Positions 42,587-51,953 of a DNA stretch of 64,000 nt are shown here, in pieces. Made by a program: the position numbers and the translations under genes. The stretch covers positions 744,001-808,000 of the forward strand of contig NZ_BNJF01000003.1 of the NCBI RefSeq assembly GCF_016587355.1, written 5' to 3'. Every line of letters starts with the position of its first letter. The first letter of the stretch is position 1. Source of the stretch: Ktedonospora formicarum. GTDB taxonomy: Bacteria > Chloroflexota > Ktedonobacteria > Ktedonobacterales > Ktedonobacteraceae. The notes beneath the pieces were generated by a model. It was not told where the DNA came from. It saw nothing but the letters and a program-made list of their open reading frames with translations, and made no database searches.

Positions 42587-43483
42587 ATGACGTTAGAGGC
42601 TTCTACAAAGACAAAAGTTCTGCTGGATACTGACATTGGTAGCGATATCGATGACGCCATTTGTCTGGCTTATCTGCTGGCTCAGCCCGCGTGCGATCTA
42701 TTGGGAATTACAACCGTGAGTGGCGAAGCACAGAAACGCGCGATGCTCGCTAGCGCCCTCTGCGAGGTTGCGGGTCGAGATGTGCCAATCTATCCCGGTA
42801 TTGAGCGCCCGTTGCTTTCAGTGGTTAAGCAGCCAACCGCGCCGCAGGCCGAGGCCCTCGCACGCTGGCAGCATAAACAGGACTTTCCCCAGAACGAGGC
42901 CATTACCTTCCTTGAACAAACTATTCGCGCGCATCCCGGCGAGGTGTCTCTGCTCGCGATTGGCCCCATGACCAACATTGCTCTGCTCTTTGCGACCTAC
43001 CCCGATATCCCCTACCTGCTCAAGAGTCTCGTGCTGATGTGCGGACAGTTCGCGCCCTCTGGTCGCGAGTGGAACGCGCTCAATGATCCCTACGCGGCTG
43101 AGATAGTCTATCGCGCTCCCGTCGCTGTGCATCGCTCTATCGGGCTGGACGTGACAACTCAGGTTCGTATGCCCGCGTCCGAGTTCCGTCAGCACTGTGA
43201 TACACCTCTCCTGCGACCAGTATTGGACTTCGCCGAGGTGTGGTTCCAGCAAAGCGAGACAGTAACCTTTCATGATCCTCTGGCGGCGGCGACAATCTTT
43301 GACCGCTCGCTATGCTCTTTCTCTTATGGCAATGTCTCCGTCGAGATCAAGGACGAGGCAAAGTCCGGACAAACCTACTGGCAGCCAGGCGGCATCCAGA
43401 CTCGCCATGAGGTCGCGCTCGCCGTTAATGTCGAAGGTTTCCTGAAGCATTACTTCGGTGTCTTCTCCAAAAGTAAAGATTAG
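42587..43483 (+). CDS. Inosine-uridine-type nucleoside hydrolase
   Basis: 298 residues. LLDTDIGSDIDDAICLAYLL near residues 10-30 is the calcium-binding D-x-D-x-G-x-D-D-A signature. AIGPMTNIALLF and a later NDPYAAEIV and FHDPLAAA are also family motifs. The enzyme cleaves ribonucleosides into base and ribose. ATG 42587 is used. GAGGAGG lies about 15 nt before it, longer than ideal, so a start slightly upstream (TTG 42554) cannot be excluded. It is monocistronic, with an inverted repeat behind it. Confidence 0.9.
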   Translation: MTLEASTKTKVLLDTDIGSDIDDAICLAYLLAQPACDLLGITTVSGEAQKRAMLASALCEVAGRDVPIYPGIERPLLSVVKQPTAPQAEALARWQHKQDFPQNEAITFLEQTIRAHPGEVSLLAIGPMTNIALLFATYPDIPYLLKSLVLMCGQFAPSGREWNALNDPYAAEIVYRAPVAVHRSIGLDVTTQVRMPASEFRQHCDTPLLRPVLDFAEVWFQQSETVTFHDPLAAATIFDRSLCSFSYGNVSVEIKDEAKSGQTYWQPGGIQTRHEVALAVNVEGFLKHYFGVFSKSKD

Positions 43484-43548
43484 ATTGCTTGAGGAGTGAG
43501 CACGGCGCAAACAGCACGCCATGGGAATAAGCTATCAAATAAATGTGA

Positions 43549-43619
43549 GCCGTCGAAAAGGAGTCCCGACTCAAGCGACGCGACTTCTTTTCGCGGTGTT
43601 CCGGCTTCCTTTCGACGGC
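43549..43619. terminator. Long hairpin after the nucleoside hydrolase gene
   Basis: GCCGTCGAAAAGGA (43549-43562) pairs with TCCTTTCGACGGC (43607-43619). The interior also folds. The remaining space to 43814 is AT-rich and may hold the P450 promoter. Confidence 0.55.
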
Positions 43620-43814
43620 ATTCCGCAATTTGACCATGCGCGCACTTTCAGATATTGGAATATGGTATTATGCGTATAATGAATAGCTAGTGAACGTTGA
43701 TTAGTCGGTCATAGTTTGTTATGAAAAGCATTCACCAACACCGAACTTCGAGGTAGCGATCAATTAGCTTCGGTTTCCCAGGGCTGGAAGGATTACCAGA
43801 AGAGGGGATGACAC

Positions 43815-45188
43815 ATGCGAAATGATAACGCGTTCCCACCAGGGCCTAGAGGCTTGCCCCTGGTAGGGAATATACCAGGCTTCCAGCGTGAACCCTTAAA
43901 GTATATGAGCGATGTACGCGCTCAGTATGGTCGCATCGTCGGTCTCTCGCTCGCGGGAACGCCGGTCGTTTGTGGCTTCGCGCCTGAACATGTCCTGTAC
44001 TGCCTTACAGAGCATCCGCGTGACTTCATCTCGCTTCAGAGCCAGAATCACAGCAATTTGCGCGAGGTCCTGGGGGATGGACTCCTGACCATCGAGGGCG
44101 ATTACCACCGGCAGCAGCGCAAACTGGTGCAGCCAGCCTTTCATCGCCAGCGCATCGACCAGTATGCCGATGTGATGGTAAAATATACGCAGGAGATGCT
44201 TGAGGAGTGGAGTCCGAAGCAGGAATTAGAACTCTCTTCAGCTATGCAGCAACTCACCCTGCGTATTATCGTCAATACCCTCTTTAGCGTGGAGGAGTTC
44301 AGCAAGGTTCAAGAGTTGAGCCACGCCTTCACGGCTGTAATTGGTCGCCCCCCTCGCCGGATGCGGGCCCGCTTCAGTCCCTTCGCCCTTATCGACCGCT
44401 TCTCGCGCCCCCAGAAGGACTATGTACAGGGTAAACATGTTCTCGACACTTTCGTCTATGGCTTGATCCATCAGCGCAGAACCGAGGGAGGCGACCGGGG
44501 AGATATCCTCGATATGCTGCTCACGGCACAGGAAGAGGGGCATGGTATGAACGACCAGCAGGCCCATGATCATATCATGACGCTGGTGGCGGCGGGACAC
44601 GAAACGGCACAGAACACGCTCTGCTGGACCTTCTACCTGCTCGCAAAAAATCCCGATGTGCGGGGCAAGCTCTTACAAGAGCTTCAAAGCGTGCTTGGGG
44701 ACCGCGCTCCTACGGTCGCCGATCTACCAAAATTGCCATATCTCGAATGGGTCATCAATGAATCCTGGCGTGTCATGCCGCCTGCGTGGCGCATTGGACG
44801 CCGCGCGACACGCGACTTCGATCTGAACGGCTACCATCTCAAAGAGGGAACTATCGTCCTGCTCTGCCAGTGGGTGACGCATAACGACGCTGAGATCTGG
44901 GGCGATCCCCAAAATTTCCGTCCTGAGCGTTGGGACCCGGCAAAGGGCGAGAAGGTGCCGCGCGGGGCTTACTTCCCCTTCGGGCTCGGCCCTCGCATCT
45001 GCATTGGTATGCCCTTCGCGCAAATGGAGACACGGCTCCTGCTGGGAACTATCCTCCAACGCTTCTTCCCCGAGCCAGTTCCCAGTCATCCCATTGAACT
45101 AAAACCCGGCGTTACTCTGCGTCCCAAATATGGCATGCGCGTGACCCTCAGGGAGGCAAGCACTAATCAAGCGCTAGCTCATAGCTGA
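43815..45188 (+). CDS. Cytochrome P450 (class-E-like, full length)
   Basis: 457 residues with the N-terminal proline-rich hinge PPGPRGLPLVGNIPGF. The I-helix reads LVAAGHETAQNT with the acid-Thr-type pair, the K-helix ExxR is ESWRVMPP, and the heme loop is FGLGPRICIGMPFAQME with the axial Cys at residue 396. It is soluble (no N-terminal anchor). It hydroxylates an unknown substrate using O2 and electrons from a separate redox partner; no ferredoxin gene is near. The N-terminal style resembles CYP102/CYP4-like bacterial enzymes more than the second P450 at 57592. GAGGGG stands before the ATG. Confidence 0.94.
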   Translation: MRNDNAFPPGPRGLPLVGNIPGFQREPLKYMSDVRAQYGRIVGLSLAGTPVVCGFAPEHVLYCLTEHPRDFISLQSQNHSNLREVLGDGLLTIEGDYHRQQRKLVQPAFHRQRIDQYADVMVKYTQEMLEEWSPKQELELSSAMQQLTLRIIVNTLFSVEEFSKVQELSHAFTAVIGRPPRRMRARFSPFALIDRFSRPQKDYVQGKHVLDTFVYGLIHQRRTEGGDRGDILDMLLTAQEEGHGMNDQQAHDHIMTLVAAGHETAQNTLCWTFYLLAKNPDVRGKLLQELQSVLGDRAPTVADLPKLPYLEWVINESWRVMPPAWRIGRRATRDFDLNGYHLKEGTIVLLCQWVTHNDAEIWGDPQNFRPERWDPAKGEKVPRGAYFPFGLGPRICIGMPFAQMETRLLLGTILQRFFPEPVPSHPIELKPGVTLRPKYGMRVTLREASTNQALAHS

Positions 45189-45303
45189 TTTTAAGAGGTG
45201 CCGCGCAATAAGATGCTTGAAATGGGTGCGCACTCGAATTGGCATAACGCCTGTGGGCTTGCGAATAAGGGCCAGTGCGAAAACGCTGATTCTATGCATG
45301 AAT

Positions 45304-45358
45304 GCCCATTCGGGAATGACACGGAGGGGGAAGCTTTCCATATCATTCCTGAATGGGC
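45304..45358. terminator. Hairpin between convergent genes
   Basis: 21-nt arms (45304-45324 with 45338-45358), 18 of 21 paired, between the P450 and the reductase gene. Confidence 0.6.
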
Positions 45359-45395
45359 GTGAGAATGCCAGTGCCTGTTCCGCGAACTCAGGTGG

Positions 45396-45959
45396 TTATT
45401 TTTTCTCTGGCTGGTAGATAAGAGCAAGGGTCCCGGCACTGACCATCTTGCTGCTCACAAGCCGCAGCTTCGTCGGAGGCGTCCCATCTGGGAAGAACCG
45501 CCTTCCTCTTCCCATGATGTAGGGCACAACTAAGAACCGATACTCATCGATCAGATCAGTTCCCATTAGCGAGTGGACCAGGCTCGCGCTGCCATCGATA
45601 ATGATATCTTTCCCTGGCTGCTGTTTCAATTTGGTGATTTCTTCCACCACATTTTCTCTGATGATGGTAGATTCTTTCCAGGGAGCGCTTTCGAGCGTGG
45701 TCGAGACCACACATTTTTTCATCCGGTTGAGGATTAATCCAAGAGTATCGGTTTGTGTGGACCAGCCCGGCCAGAGCATTTCATAGGTGGTCCGTCCCAG
45801 CAGGTACACATCGCCTTTCGAGTACTCTTCCGTAATGTATTCTATCCGACTCTCAAAATCCACAGCAGCCTCATCGGCAGGGGGCCACCAGTGATCCATC
45901 GTGTCCGCGTCAAAGACCCCATCCAGGGTCATCCACGCCTTCACCCAGAGCTTTCTCAT
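45396..45959 (-). CDS. RibD C-terminal/dihydrofolate-reductase-like protein
   Basis: 187 residues. KLWVKAWMTLDGVFDAD at the start, GDVYLLGRTTYEMLWPGW near residues 49-66 and DIIIDGSASLVHSLMGTDLIDEY near 119-141 are the order of the RibD-C / DHFR-like superfamily. These proteins reduce pterin- or pyrimidine-like compounds with NADPH. The start at 45959 has AGGAGA about 12 nt upstream, and relatives begin here. There is no deaminase domain, so it is not a full RibD. It belongs to the common stand-alone type of unknown substrate. Confidence 0.88.
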   Translation of the reverse strand: MRKLWVKAWMTLDGVFDADTMDHWWPPADEAAVDFESRIEYITEEYSKGDVYLLGRTTYEMLWPGWSTQTDTLGLILNRMKKCVVSTTLESAPWKESTIIRENVVEEITKLKQQPGKDIIIDGSASLVHSLMGTDLIDEYRFLVVPYIMGRGRRFFPDGTPPTKLRLVSSKMVSAGTLALIYQPEKK

Positions 45960-46183
45960 AGTTATTCTCTTTCTCCTGTCTGATAGAGACCAGACCTGTT
46001 GCGAACAAATATACGCTACCACCTTGCAAAGAAAAAAACTTCTCCTATCTTGCTTTCCTCACTTCCATCCAGGCATCCACGCCCCAATATTTTCGCGCGC
46101 CCCATTGCTACCATTAGTGTAGGCGTGATAGATTAAAAAGAATGGATGTACTTTCACCAGAACGGCAAGGAGAAGAGATATTC

Positions 46184-47002
46184 ATGGCAAACGTATTTGA
46201 CCAGACAATACGTGCGAACGGCATTGATATTCACTACTACCGCATGGGCACAGGTGATAGTAATAAGCCTGCCATCGTTCTGCTGCATGGTGTGACTGAT
46301 AGCGGGGAATGCTGGCCCCTGGTCGCGCGCGATCTGGCGGAGGAGTACGATGTAATTATGCCGGACGCACGGGGACATGGGCAAACGCAAAGCGGCATCA
46401 GCGCATTTTCTTATGAAACTCTGGCGCGTGACGCCATCGCGCTGATCGAGGCCCTACACCTCGACAGGCCATTTGTATGGGGGCACTCTATGGGCGGACG
46501 AACCGCGCTCAGTGTGGCACATATCCTGAGTAATGCGTCCAGTCCCGCTCTACGGGCCGTCGTACTGGAGGACCCGCCACTCCTTGAGACCACAAGGGAA
46601 GGACAGCCCCGCAACTGGCAGTGGATATTTGATGTAAAGGCGCAACCCGCTGAGGAGCGCGAGGCACGCTGCCGAGCCGATAATCCACAGTGGGCGGAGG
46701 AGGAGATAGCCCCCTGGTCCCGCTCGAAGGAGCAATTCTCGGTTCAAGTGTTGGAGCATATGGAACCAGGGGATCTCCCCTGGCGCGAATTTCTGCCAGG
46801 GATCACCACTCCTCTCCTCCTACTGACGGGAGAGGTCGAGCGAGGTGGAATCGTCTCGCCAGAAACCACGCGCAAGTGTGCCGACCTCTGGCTCAAGGGC
46901 GAGGTCGCACACATCGCTGGGACAGGGCACAATATCCACCGCGAAAGCTATGAACCGACTCTGGCAACAGTCCGCGCCTTCCTGAAGAAGTATCACGCCT
47001 AG
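46184..47002 (+). CDS. Alpha/beta-hydrolase
   Basis: 272 residues. IVLLHGVTDSGECW is the oxyanion strand-loop and the nucleophile elbow is GHSMGGR with Ser102. The acid is probably the Glu/Asp of LLTGEVERGG, and the His lies in GTGHNIHRES near the end. It has no signal peptide. It probably hydrolyses an ester, epoxide or similar bond in the cell. AAGGAGAAG stands 8 nt before ATG 46184; an upstream ATG at 46142 is less likely. Its stop overlaps the stop of a frameshifted MarR gene on the other strand. Confidence 0.9.
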   Translation: MANVFDQTIRANGIDIHYYRMGTGDSNKPAIVLLHGVTDSGECWPLVARDLAEEYDVIMPDARGHGQTQSGISAFSYETLARDAIALIEALHLDRPFVWGHSMGGRTALSVAHILSNASSPALRAVVLEDPPLLETTREGQPRNWQWIFDVKAQPAEEREARCRADNPQWAEEEIAPWSRSKEQFSVQVLEHMEPGDLPWREFLPGITTPLLLLTGEVERGGIVSPETTRKCADLWLKGEVAHIAGTGHNIHRESYEPTLATVRAFLKKYHA

Positions 47003-47468
47003 CTTTTCTCTGGGAGAGGCGCTTGCATCCGACGATTGAGCGCCTCTCCGGCAGGTCGCCCCTCGACTAAACGCCGCAGCAGATCCAGGCTCTCCGTTAC
47101 GGCTTCGTCCCCAAGAATATTGCCGAACGCGGCATAAAATTCCGCCTCAACGGAGGCGACCCGCTCCGCCATCTTCTCTCCCTGGGGAGTCAGAGTCAGC
47201 GTGACTTGACGCCCACTCGTCTTTGAGGGAATACGCCTGATATGGCCCCCTCGACCAGCCCATTCACCAGGCGGCTCGGACTGCCACCTTCACATATGAG
47301 CATACTGCCAAGCGCAACAAGCGACAACGGTTGACGTTCTTGAAGTACCCGCAGGACCTCCGCCTGAGAAGAGGTAAGGTTCAGGGGGCGCAGGGCCTCG
47401 GTGAACATGCGGTTACCCTCACGCTGGGCAGCAAGTATAAGATAGCGTAATTCTTCAATCGGTTGCAT
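46999..47468 (-). pseudogene. MarR-family regulator gene with a frameshift
   Basis: Two frames make one MarR protein. The 5' part from ATG 47468 (AGGGAG upstream) reads LNLTSSQAEVLRVLQERQPL and SRLVNGLVEG, then runs out of frame at about 47250 in a run of five G and stops at 47196. The other frame continues the family pattern HIRRIPSKTSGRQVTLTLTP and ends VEGRPAGEALNRRMQ at a stop at 46999-47001. Restoring one base would give LVE-x-GHIRRIPS, the normal wing. It may be a genuine pseudogene or an error in a homopolymer. Convergent with the alpha/beta hydrolase; their stops overlap. Confidence 0.8.
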
Positions 47469-47485
47469 GCTTCTCCCTACTATAT

Positions 47486-47550
47486 CTTCTGCAAAAACCA
47501 ACCCTCATACGAGGGCACGGCGCCGCTGTCGCTGCTAGCGCGCAGGTTTA
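47486..47550. repeat. Degenerate family-A element
   Basis: Interior CCCTCATACGAGGG and CGCTGCTAGCGCGCAGG as in the other copies; the right terminal motif is eroded. It lies just upstream of the frameshifted MarR start. Confidence 0.65.
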
Positions 47551-47749
47551 AATTGGTGGTAACTCTCGCAAGATGTGCCATCAAGCCCGTGGCAATGCGC
47601 TTTGAATGGTAGTTCATTGCTGAACTTCTGTCAAGGTAACATGACCTCTCCCTCTCTCTACCCTTTGCCGTGCTCGTTCCCACGCCACAGCTCATCTACG
47701 CGTTACAAAAACACCTTTTATATAAATCGCTATATCATTTTTCATCTAT

Positions 47750-47778
47750 TTGCATTTTTTGTTTATCCATGCTATACT
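47750..47778 (+). promoter_or_regulatory. Sigma70-type promoter upstream of the virion block
   Basis: TTGCAT (47750-47755), a 17-bp spacer, TATACT (47773-47778), in an AT-rich stretch, about 280 bp before the first virion-block gene. 47551-48060 otherwise holds no gene I can support. Confidence 0.5.
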
Positions 47779-48060
47779 TACTCCTAGTGGAATGGGATCT
47801 GGGTCTTGTTTCTTGTTAAACTCCTTAGATCACGATAATAACGATGATAGTGCGTCCATTGTAATGCGACTATCCCCTGAAATAACTGGACTTATGCCGC
47901 TCCGGCGGCCCGGTGGCACATATGGGTAATGTTGAAGTTGGGATGAGAGGGGTTTCCACCATGACTATCACTTGCATTGACAATAGATTTCTAGAGATCA
48001 CACATTTCACCAATTCTCCATTCTCTTATCGCTTCCCCTTGGCGAGCAAAAAGGTTCGCT

Positions 48061-48444
48061 ATGCCACTCGATAACCGCAAGACAAGCCACATTCAGCAAA
48101 TGGTGAACAAAAGCTTCACCGGACGCCAGAGAAGCGTCGTTCTGGTCACTAATAGCGCCGGAAGCTATAGCTATAACGCGCAGGCGGTGGTCTTCCGACC
48201 AGATCTGGCAATCGATCCCCAGATACCCGACCAGGAGGGGCAAACCCCACGTGCACGCGTGGATACGGTTATGCTCGCGCCCCTGGGGACTAGTTTCGCT
48301 GGTGTGGTGCTCATCGCCGATACGCCAACCGCGACCGCCCTGGCTGTACAGACATCTCCAATATATGAGATTGTCTCCTGTGTACCCGCTGGCATCCTGC
48401 CCGGAGGGACACATCTGCGCGTCTACCTGCGCCGCCTGCGCTAA
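48061..48444 (+). CDS. Hypothetical protein, start of the virion-gene block
   Basis: 127 residues, mainly beta-strand in character (SVVLVTNSAGSYSYNAQAVV, GVVLIADTPTATALAVQTSP) and ending in LRVYLRRLR. There is no signal peptide or membrane helix. AAAAGG precedes the ATG by about 6 nt. It could be a small structural protein of the particle encoded downstream, but no family was recognised. A 250-bp stretch with family-B-like remnants separates it from the next gene. Confidence 0.55.
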   Translation: MPLDNRKTSHIQQMVNKSFTGRQRSVVLVTNSAGSYSYNAQAVVFRPDLAIDPQIPDQEGQTPRARVDTVMLAPLGTSFAGVVLIADTPTATALAVQTSPIYEIVSCVPAGILPGGTHLRVYLRRLR

Positions 48445-48698
48445 CGTGACACATCCCCTCCTTTTTAGATGGAGAGTGGTTGAGCGGCGCTGTTGATACA
48501 TATGTCTGCATATGAGATACGCAAGCCTTCTAATGTGTAGCCATTCATTCGCCTGAGCGTAGCCGCCTGAGATGGTCAGATTTGGCACAACACAAACTCG
48601 GCTTGAGTTGGAAGCATGTGGCGTCGAAGCTAGCCGCCGCACAGGCGGCGTTGGCGAATGCTTTTTAGAACATGTTATAAGGGAAAGCACATAATCTT

Positions 48699-49190
48699 AT
48701 GAGCAATACAGAACAGCCAACATCAAACCTACCTGAACCATTCCGCAAAGCATTTCGGACATCACGAACTACGAATACGCGTCCGCGTCGCGTGCGAGGT
48801 TCATCACGCCTGCATTTCGATCCACTCCAACCGCTCTTCACGCCCGAGCTACCGAGCGCGGAAGATATGGGTTTTGAGGATGAGTTGGAGATGGCGCTCT
48901 GGCTGGGTATTGAAGCAGAGCCTACGGAACCAGAGCGGGAGCAGGCTCCCCGCTGGTATACCCTCGATAACCTGCCCTATGTACCAATGGAGCAGATGCT
49001 CGCGCATGAGATGCAAGAACGTGGCTGGCCCCTGCGCTCCTTCGAGCAATGCGTGCCAAAGAGCACCGTCGAGTACTACGAGGCTCAAGAACTCCGACAT
49101 GAGCTGATGGAGATCGAGAAACAGCGCAAAGCCAACGAGCAGGCATACCAGCGCAAACGCGATATCGATGATCAGGAGTCGTGCGCTTGA
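48699..49190 (+). CDS. Acidic/basic helical protein of the virion block
   Basis: 163 residues. The basic N-terminus (RKAFRTSRTTNTRPRRVRGS) is followed by an acidic middle (PSAEDMGFEDELEMALWLG, EAEPTEPEREQAP). The C-terminal helix is strongly charged (LRHELMEIEKQRKANEQAYQ) and probably coiled-coil. It may be a scaffold- or adaptor-like protein. AAGGGAAA stands before the ATG. Its end overlaps the protease-capsid gene by 10 nt, which points to a functional link with head assembly. Confidence 0.6.
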   Translation: MSNTEQPTSNLPEPFRKAFRTSRTTNTRPRRVRGSSRLHFDPLQPLFTPELPSAEDMGFEDELEMALWLGIEAEPTEPEREQAPRWYTLDNLPYVPMEQMLAHEMQERGWPLRSFEQCVPKSTVEYYEAQELRHELMEIEKQRKANEQAYQRKRDIDDQESCA

Positions 49191-51250
49191 GTCATCCGGC
49201 GCGCGACCCGCGCGAGGGGCAGCATATCACCATCACCGACGCGCGTATAGTTGAGCGCCTGTCGGACTCTCAGGAGAGTGGACATGCCGTGCGGGTGACG
49301 GTCATCCAGGGTGGGCGCTCCAAAAACGGCTATGTCTATGACGACGCGGCGTTACAAAGCATCGCGGCGCTTCTGGAGGGCGCGCACGCCTATGCTGATC
49401 ACTCACGCGAAGAGGCAGACATACGACCTCGGAGTGTGCGCGACGTGGTGGGCTTCTACCATGATACAGCCTTTCACGCGGGCGCGGATGGAGAGCCGGG
49501 CCGCGTTGATGCCACGCTCCACATCTTCGAGGCTGCTGGCTGGCTCTGGTCCATCATGAGCGAAGTCTGCCAGCTTGAACGTCCCGAATTGATCGGGCTG
49601 TCAGTTGATCTCCTCGGTAGCTGGCAGGTCAACGAGTCCACGAATTCACGCGAGATTACCGCCATTCACGCACTCAACTCATGCGATGTGGTGACGCGAC
49701 CAAGCGCCGGGGGCGGTATCCGTCATATCCTGCATCACGATTCCACGTCTACCATGCCCAATGGAGGTTCTTCACCTATGGCAGAGCAGCAATCAAACGA
49801 TGAGTTGTCACAGCTTCGCCTTCCCCACCTTGAACAGGAATCGTCCAGAGCTCACCACACCTTCGAGCCCTCTCAGAAACCAATATCACTCAAGGAGCAG
49901 CGCCGGCAACTTGAGCGCATGCGTCAGGATATTCAACTTCAGCAGTGTGACCTGGAGCTTGAGCGTCGTCTGCAAGAGAGCATCCTCCCTGAACCGATCA
50001 AGGCTCAGGTGCGGGGGCGCTTCAAAGGCCGTCTCTTTGAGGAGAGCGAGCTAGAACTTGAGCTCACCTCGGCGCTCGATCTGATGGCCCAACTCACGCG
50101 CGATGGCCTCGTTCGTGGTCACGGCTATGAGAAAATCCAGGTAAGCGGGATGGTCAGCGAGGCGCAGAAGGTCCAGGCCGCCTTCGACGCGATGCTCGGT
50201 CTGGAGGTCGATGCAACCCGCTTCGGCAATATCCGTCCCTTCAGCGGCATTCGCGAGGCCTATGGACGCGTGACCGGAGACAACCACTTGCGCGGCGGTA
50301 TCAGCGCTCAGAGTCAGCTTGGGCTCCTGCCCTCCGGCCCCTTCGCCCCTACTGGCTACGTCAGCGAGGCCGACCTCTCGACGGCGAACTTTGCCTTCCT
50401 GCTGGGGTCAAGCATGAATAAGCGCCTGCTCAAAGATTATCAGGCCTGGCCCGCCGATTGGCAGAAGTTCGTGATGGTGACTTCCATCAAGGATTTCAAG
50501 CAGCAGAGCCGCGTGCGCATGGGGGCATTCGGCAATCTCGCTATCGTTCCCGAAGATACCCCCTATCAGGCCCTCTCAACGGGCGATAGTGCCGCCGTCT
50601 ATGTGGCGCAGAAGCGAGGCAATCTCGTTCCCATCACCCGCGAGGCCATCATCAACGATGATCTTCAGGCCATTCGCCAGATACCAGCCAAGTTGGCTAT
50701 CGCCTCGGCCTACACTCTCGCCGAGTTCGTCTATGGCTTCCTCAGTGGCAACCCGGTCATCTACGATGGTGTAAACCTCTTCGCGGCTGGTCATAACAAC
50801 CTTGCGGCCTCCGCTCCTCTCTCGACGGCGACCCTGCAAAGCGGTGTCACTGCTATGCGCGAACAGAGCAATTCAGCAGGCAAGCGCCTGGGTCTGCGTC
50901 CACGCTTCCTGATTGTGCCTCCTGAGTTAGAGTGGTTGGCGATGATTCAGACGCGCTCGGCGAACATTCCTGGCAGCAACAATAACGATATCAATCCCAT
51001 GCTTGGCTACGTCCAGCCTATCATCTCGCCCCAGTTAAGCAACACAGGCCAGTGGTTCCTCGCCGCCGATCCGCGCGAGGTTGACACCATTGAGATCGGC
51101 TTTGTGGGCGGTCAGGTCAATCCTGCGCTCTTCATTCAGGATCAGCCCACGTCGGGCCAGAACTTCACCCAGGATGTCATCACGTATAAGATCCGGCATG
51201 AGTACGGTGGCGCGGTCGTCGATTATCGCGGACTCTACCGGGGCAACTAG
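49181..51250 (+). CDS. Prohead protease-major capsid fusion protein
   Basis: 689 residues. Residues 1-200 look like a phage prohead protease (VTVIQGGRSKNGYVYDDAAL, GAHAYADHSREEADIRPRSV, LIGLSVDLLGSW). A charged linker of about 100 residues follows (KEQRRQLERMRQDIQLQQCD), probably a scaffold part removed on maturation. Residues about 310-689 form a major-capsid/gpT-like domain (LLPSGPFAPTGYVSEADLST, ALSTGDSAAVYVAQKRGNLV, PRFLIVPPELEWL). Protease-capsid fusions occur in some tailed phages. The start is GTG 49181, or TTG 49187, inside the preceding gene. No second free capsid gene is present. Confidence 0.85.
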   Translation: MRLSHPARDPREGQHITITDARIVERLSDSQESGHAVRVTVIQGGRSKNGYVYDDAALQSIAALLEGAHAYADHSREEADIRPRSVRDVVGFYHDTAFHAGADGEPGRVDATLHIFEAAGWLWSIMSEVCQLERPELIGLSVDLLGSWQVNESTNSREITAIHALNSCDVVTRPSAGGGIRHILHHDSTSTMPNGGSSPMAEQQSNDELSQLRLPHLEQESSRAHHTFEPSQKPISLKEQRRQLERMRQDIQLQQCDLELERRLQESILPEPIKAQVRGRFKGRLFEESELELELTSALDLMAQLTRDGLVRGHGYEKIQVSGMVSEAQKVQAAFDAMLGLEVDATRFGNIRPFSGIREAYGRVTGDNHLRGGISAQSQLGLLPSGPFAPTGYVSEADLSTANFAFLLGSSMNKRLLKDYQAWPADWQKFVMVTSIKDFKQQSRVRMGAFGNLAIVPEDTPYQALSTGDSAAVYVAQKRGNLVPITREAIINDDLQAIRQIPAKLAIASAYTLAEFVYGFLSGNPVIYDGVNLFAAGHNNLAASAPLSTATLQSGVTAMREQSNSAGKRLGLRPRFLIVPPELEWLAMIQTRSANIPGSNNNDINPMLGYVQPIISPQLSNTGQWFLAADPREVDTIEIGFVGGQVNPALFIQDQPTSGQNFTQDVITYKIRHEYGGAVVDYRGLYRGN

Positions 51251-51263
51251 CATTTGGAAGGCT

Positions 51264-51324
51264 CATATGTAGGCGCGACGCGCGGGGAAAGGTTGCGTAG
51301 GTTCAAGCTCCGCGCCTACATATG
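51264..51324. repeat. Family-B palindromic element inside the virion block
   Basis: CATATGTAGGCGCG (51264-51277) is an exact inverted repeat of CGCGCCTACATATG (51311-51324) with a 33-nt interior. The ends match the copy at 3137-3223. Confidence 0.85.
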
Positions 51325-51359
51325 GCGGTTCGTCACGGATATGATTGGAGGACGCGAAC

Positions 51360-51935
51360 ATGACCAGTTATATCAATAGTGATGGCTCGGGCCTTATCGG
51401 GGCACTTGGTCCGACAAACTTTGGTCAGTCCTTACGCCTGGATGCCAGTGGCAACTTGCTCGTCTCAGGCGGCAGCATCCAGAGCGCGATTCAGAGCGGG
51501 AAGGGCTTTGTCGCTACTACGGGTAAGCAGAACGCGAGTGGGGCAATGATCGTCGCCTTTTCGCTCTACAACAATAGCGCCGTTGGTGTTCTGCTCTACT
51601 CGCTCACCTGCCTCTCAAGCAGCGCGAAAACGCACCAGTTAACACGCGGGACCAGCAATCTTGCCCTCGGCAGTAATGCCTATGTAAGCAATACCAGCCT
51701 GGGCGGATCAAGCTCGTCCCTGGCGCTCGGCAGCGTGACCTATGCCAATAGTAATCAGGCAGTCAGTGGGACGCCGCTCGATGCCTTCGCCACACCCACG
51801 ACTCAGCCCATCGAGATACTCAGTCAGGGTAACTCTCTATACCTGCCTGCCAGCAGCGGCACCAACCTAACGCTCTACCTCGACCTCGCCGCCGCTGGGG
51901 ATTGGAAAGTCACCTACAGATGGATCGAGATCTAA
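51360..51935 (+). CDS. Virion-block beta-rich protein (possible decoration or tail-type)
   Basis: 191 residues, rich in Ser, Gly, Asn and Thr with no Cys except one (TCLSSS). The first part ALGPTNFGQSLRLDASGNLLVSG has the look of phage structural proteins, and the whole reads as beta-strands with short loops (SLYNNSAVGVLLYSLT, LTLYLDLAAAGDWKV). GGAGG stands about 9 nt before ATG 51360; a TTG at 51345 contains that site. It lies between capsid and small hypothetical genes. A head-decoration or fibre role is possible but not shown. Confidence 0.65.
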   Translation: MTSYINSDGSGLIGALGPTNFGQSLRLDASGNLLVSGGSIQSAIQSGKGFVATTGKQNASGAMIVAFSLYNNSAVGVLLYSLTCLSSSAKTHQLTRGTSNLALGSNAYVSNTSLGGSSSSLALGSVTYANSNQAVSGTPLDAFATPTTQPIEILSQGNSLYLPASSGTNLTLYLDLAAAGDWKVTYRWIEI

Positions 51936-51953
51936 GGTCTTAGGAGGACACAC

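Noticed and set aside
42573..42590. Five-codon leader frame before the nucleoside hydrolase
   Set aside because: The ATG lies only about 1 nt after GGAGG, too close to be used.
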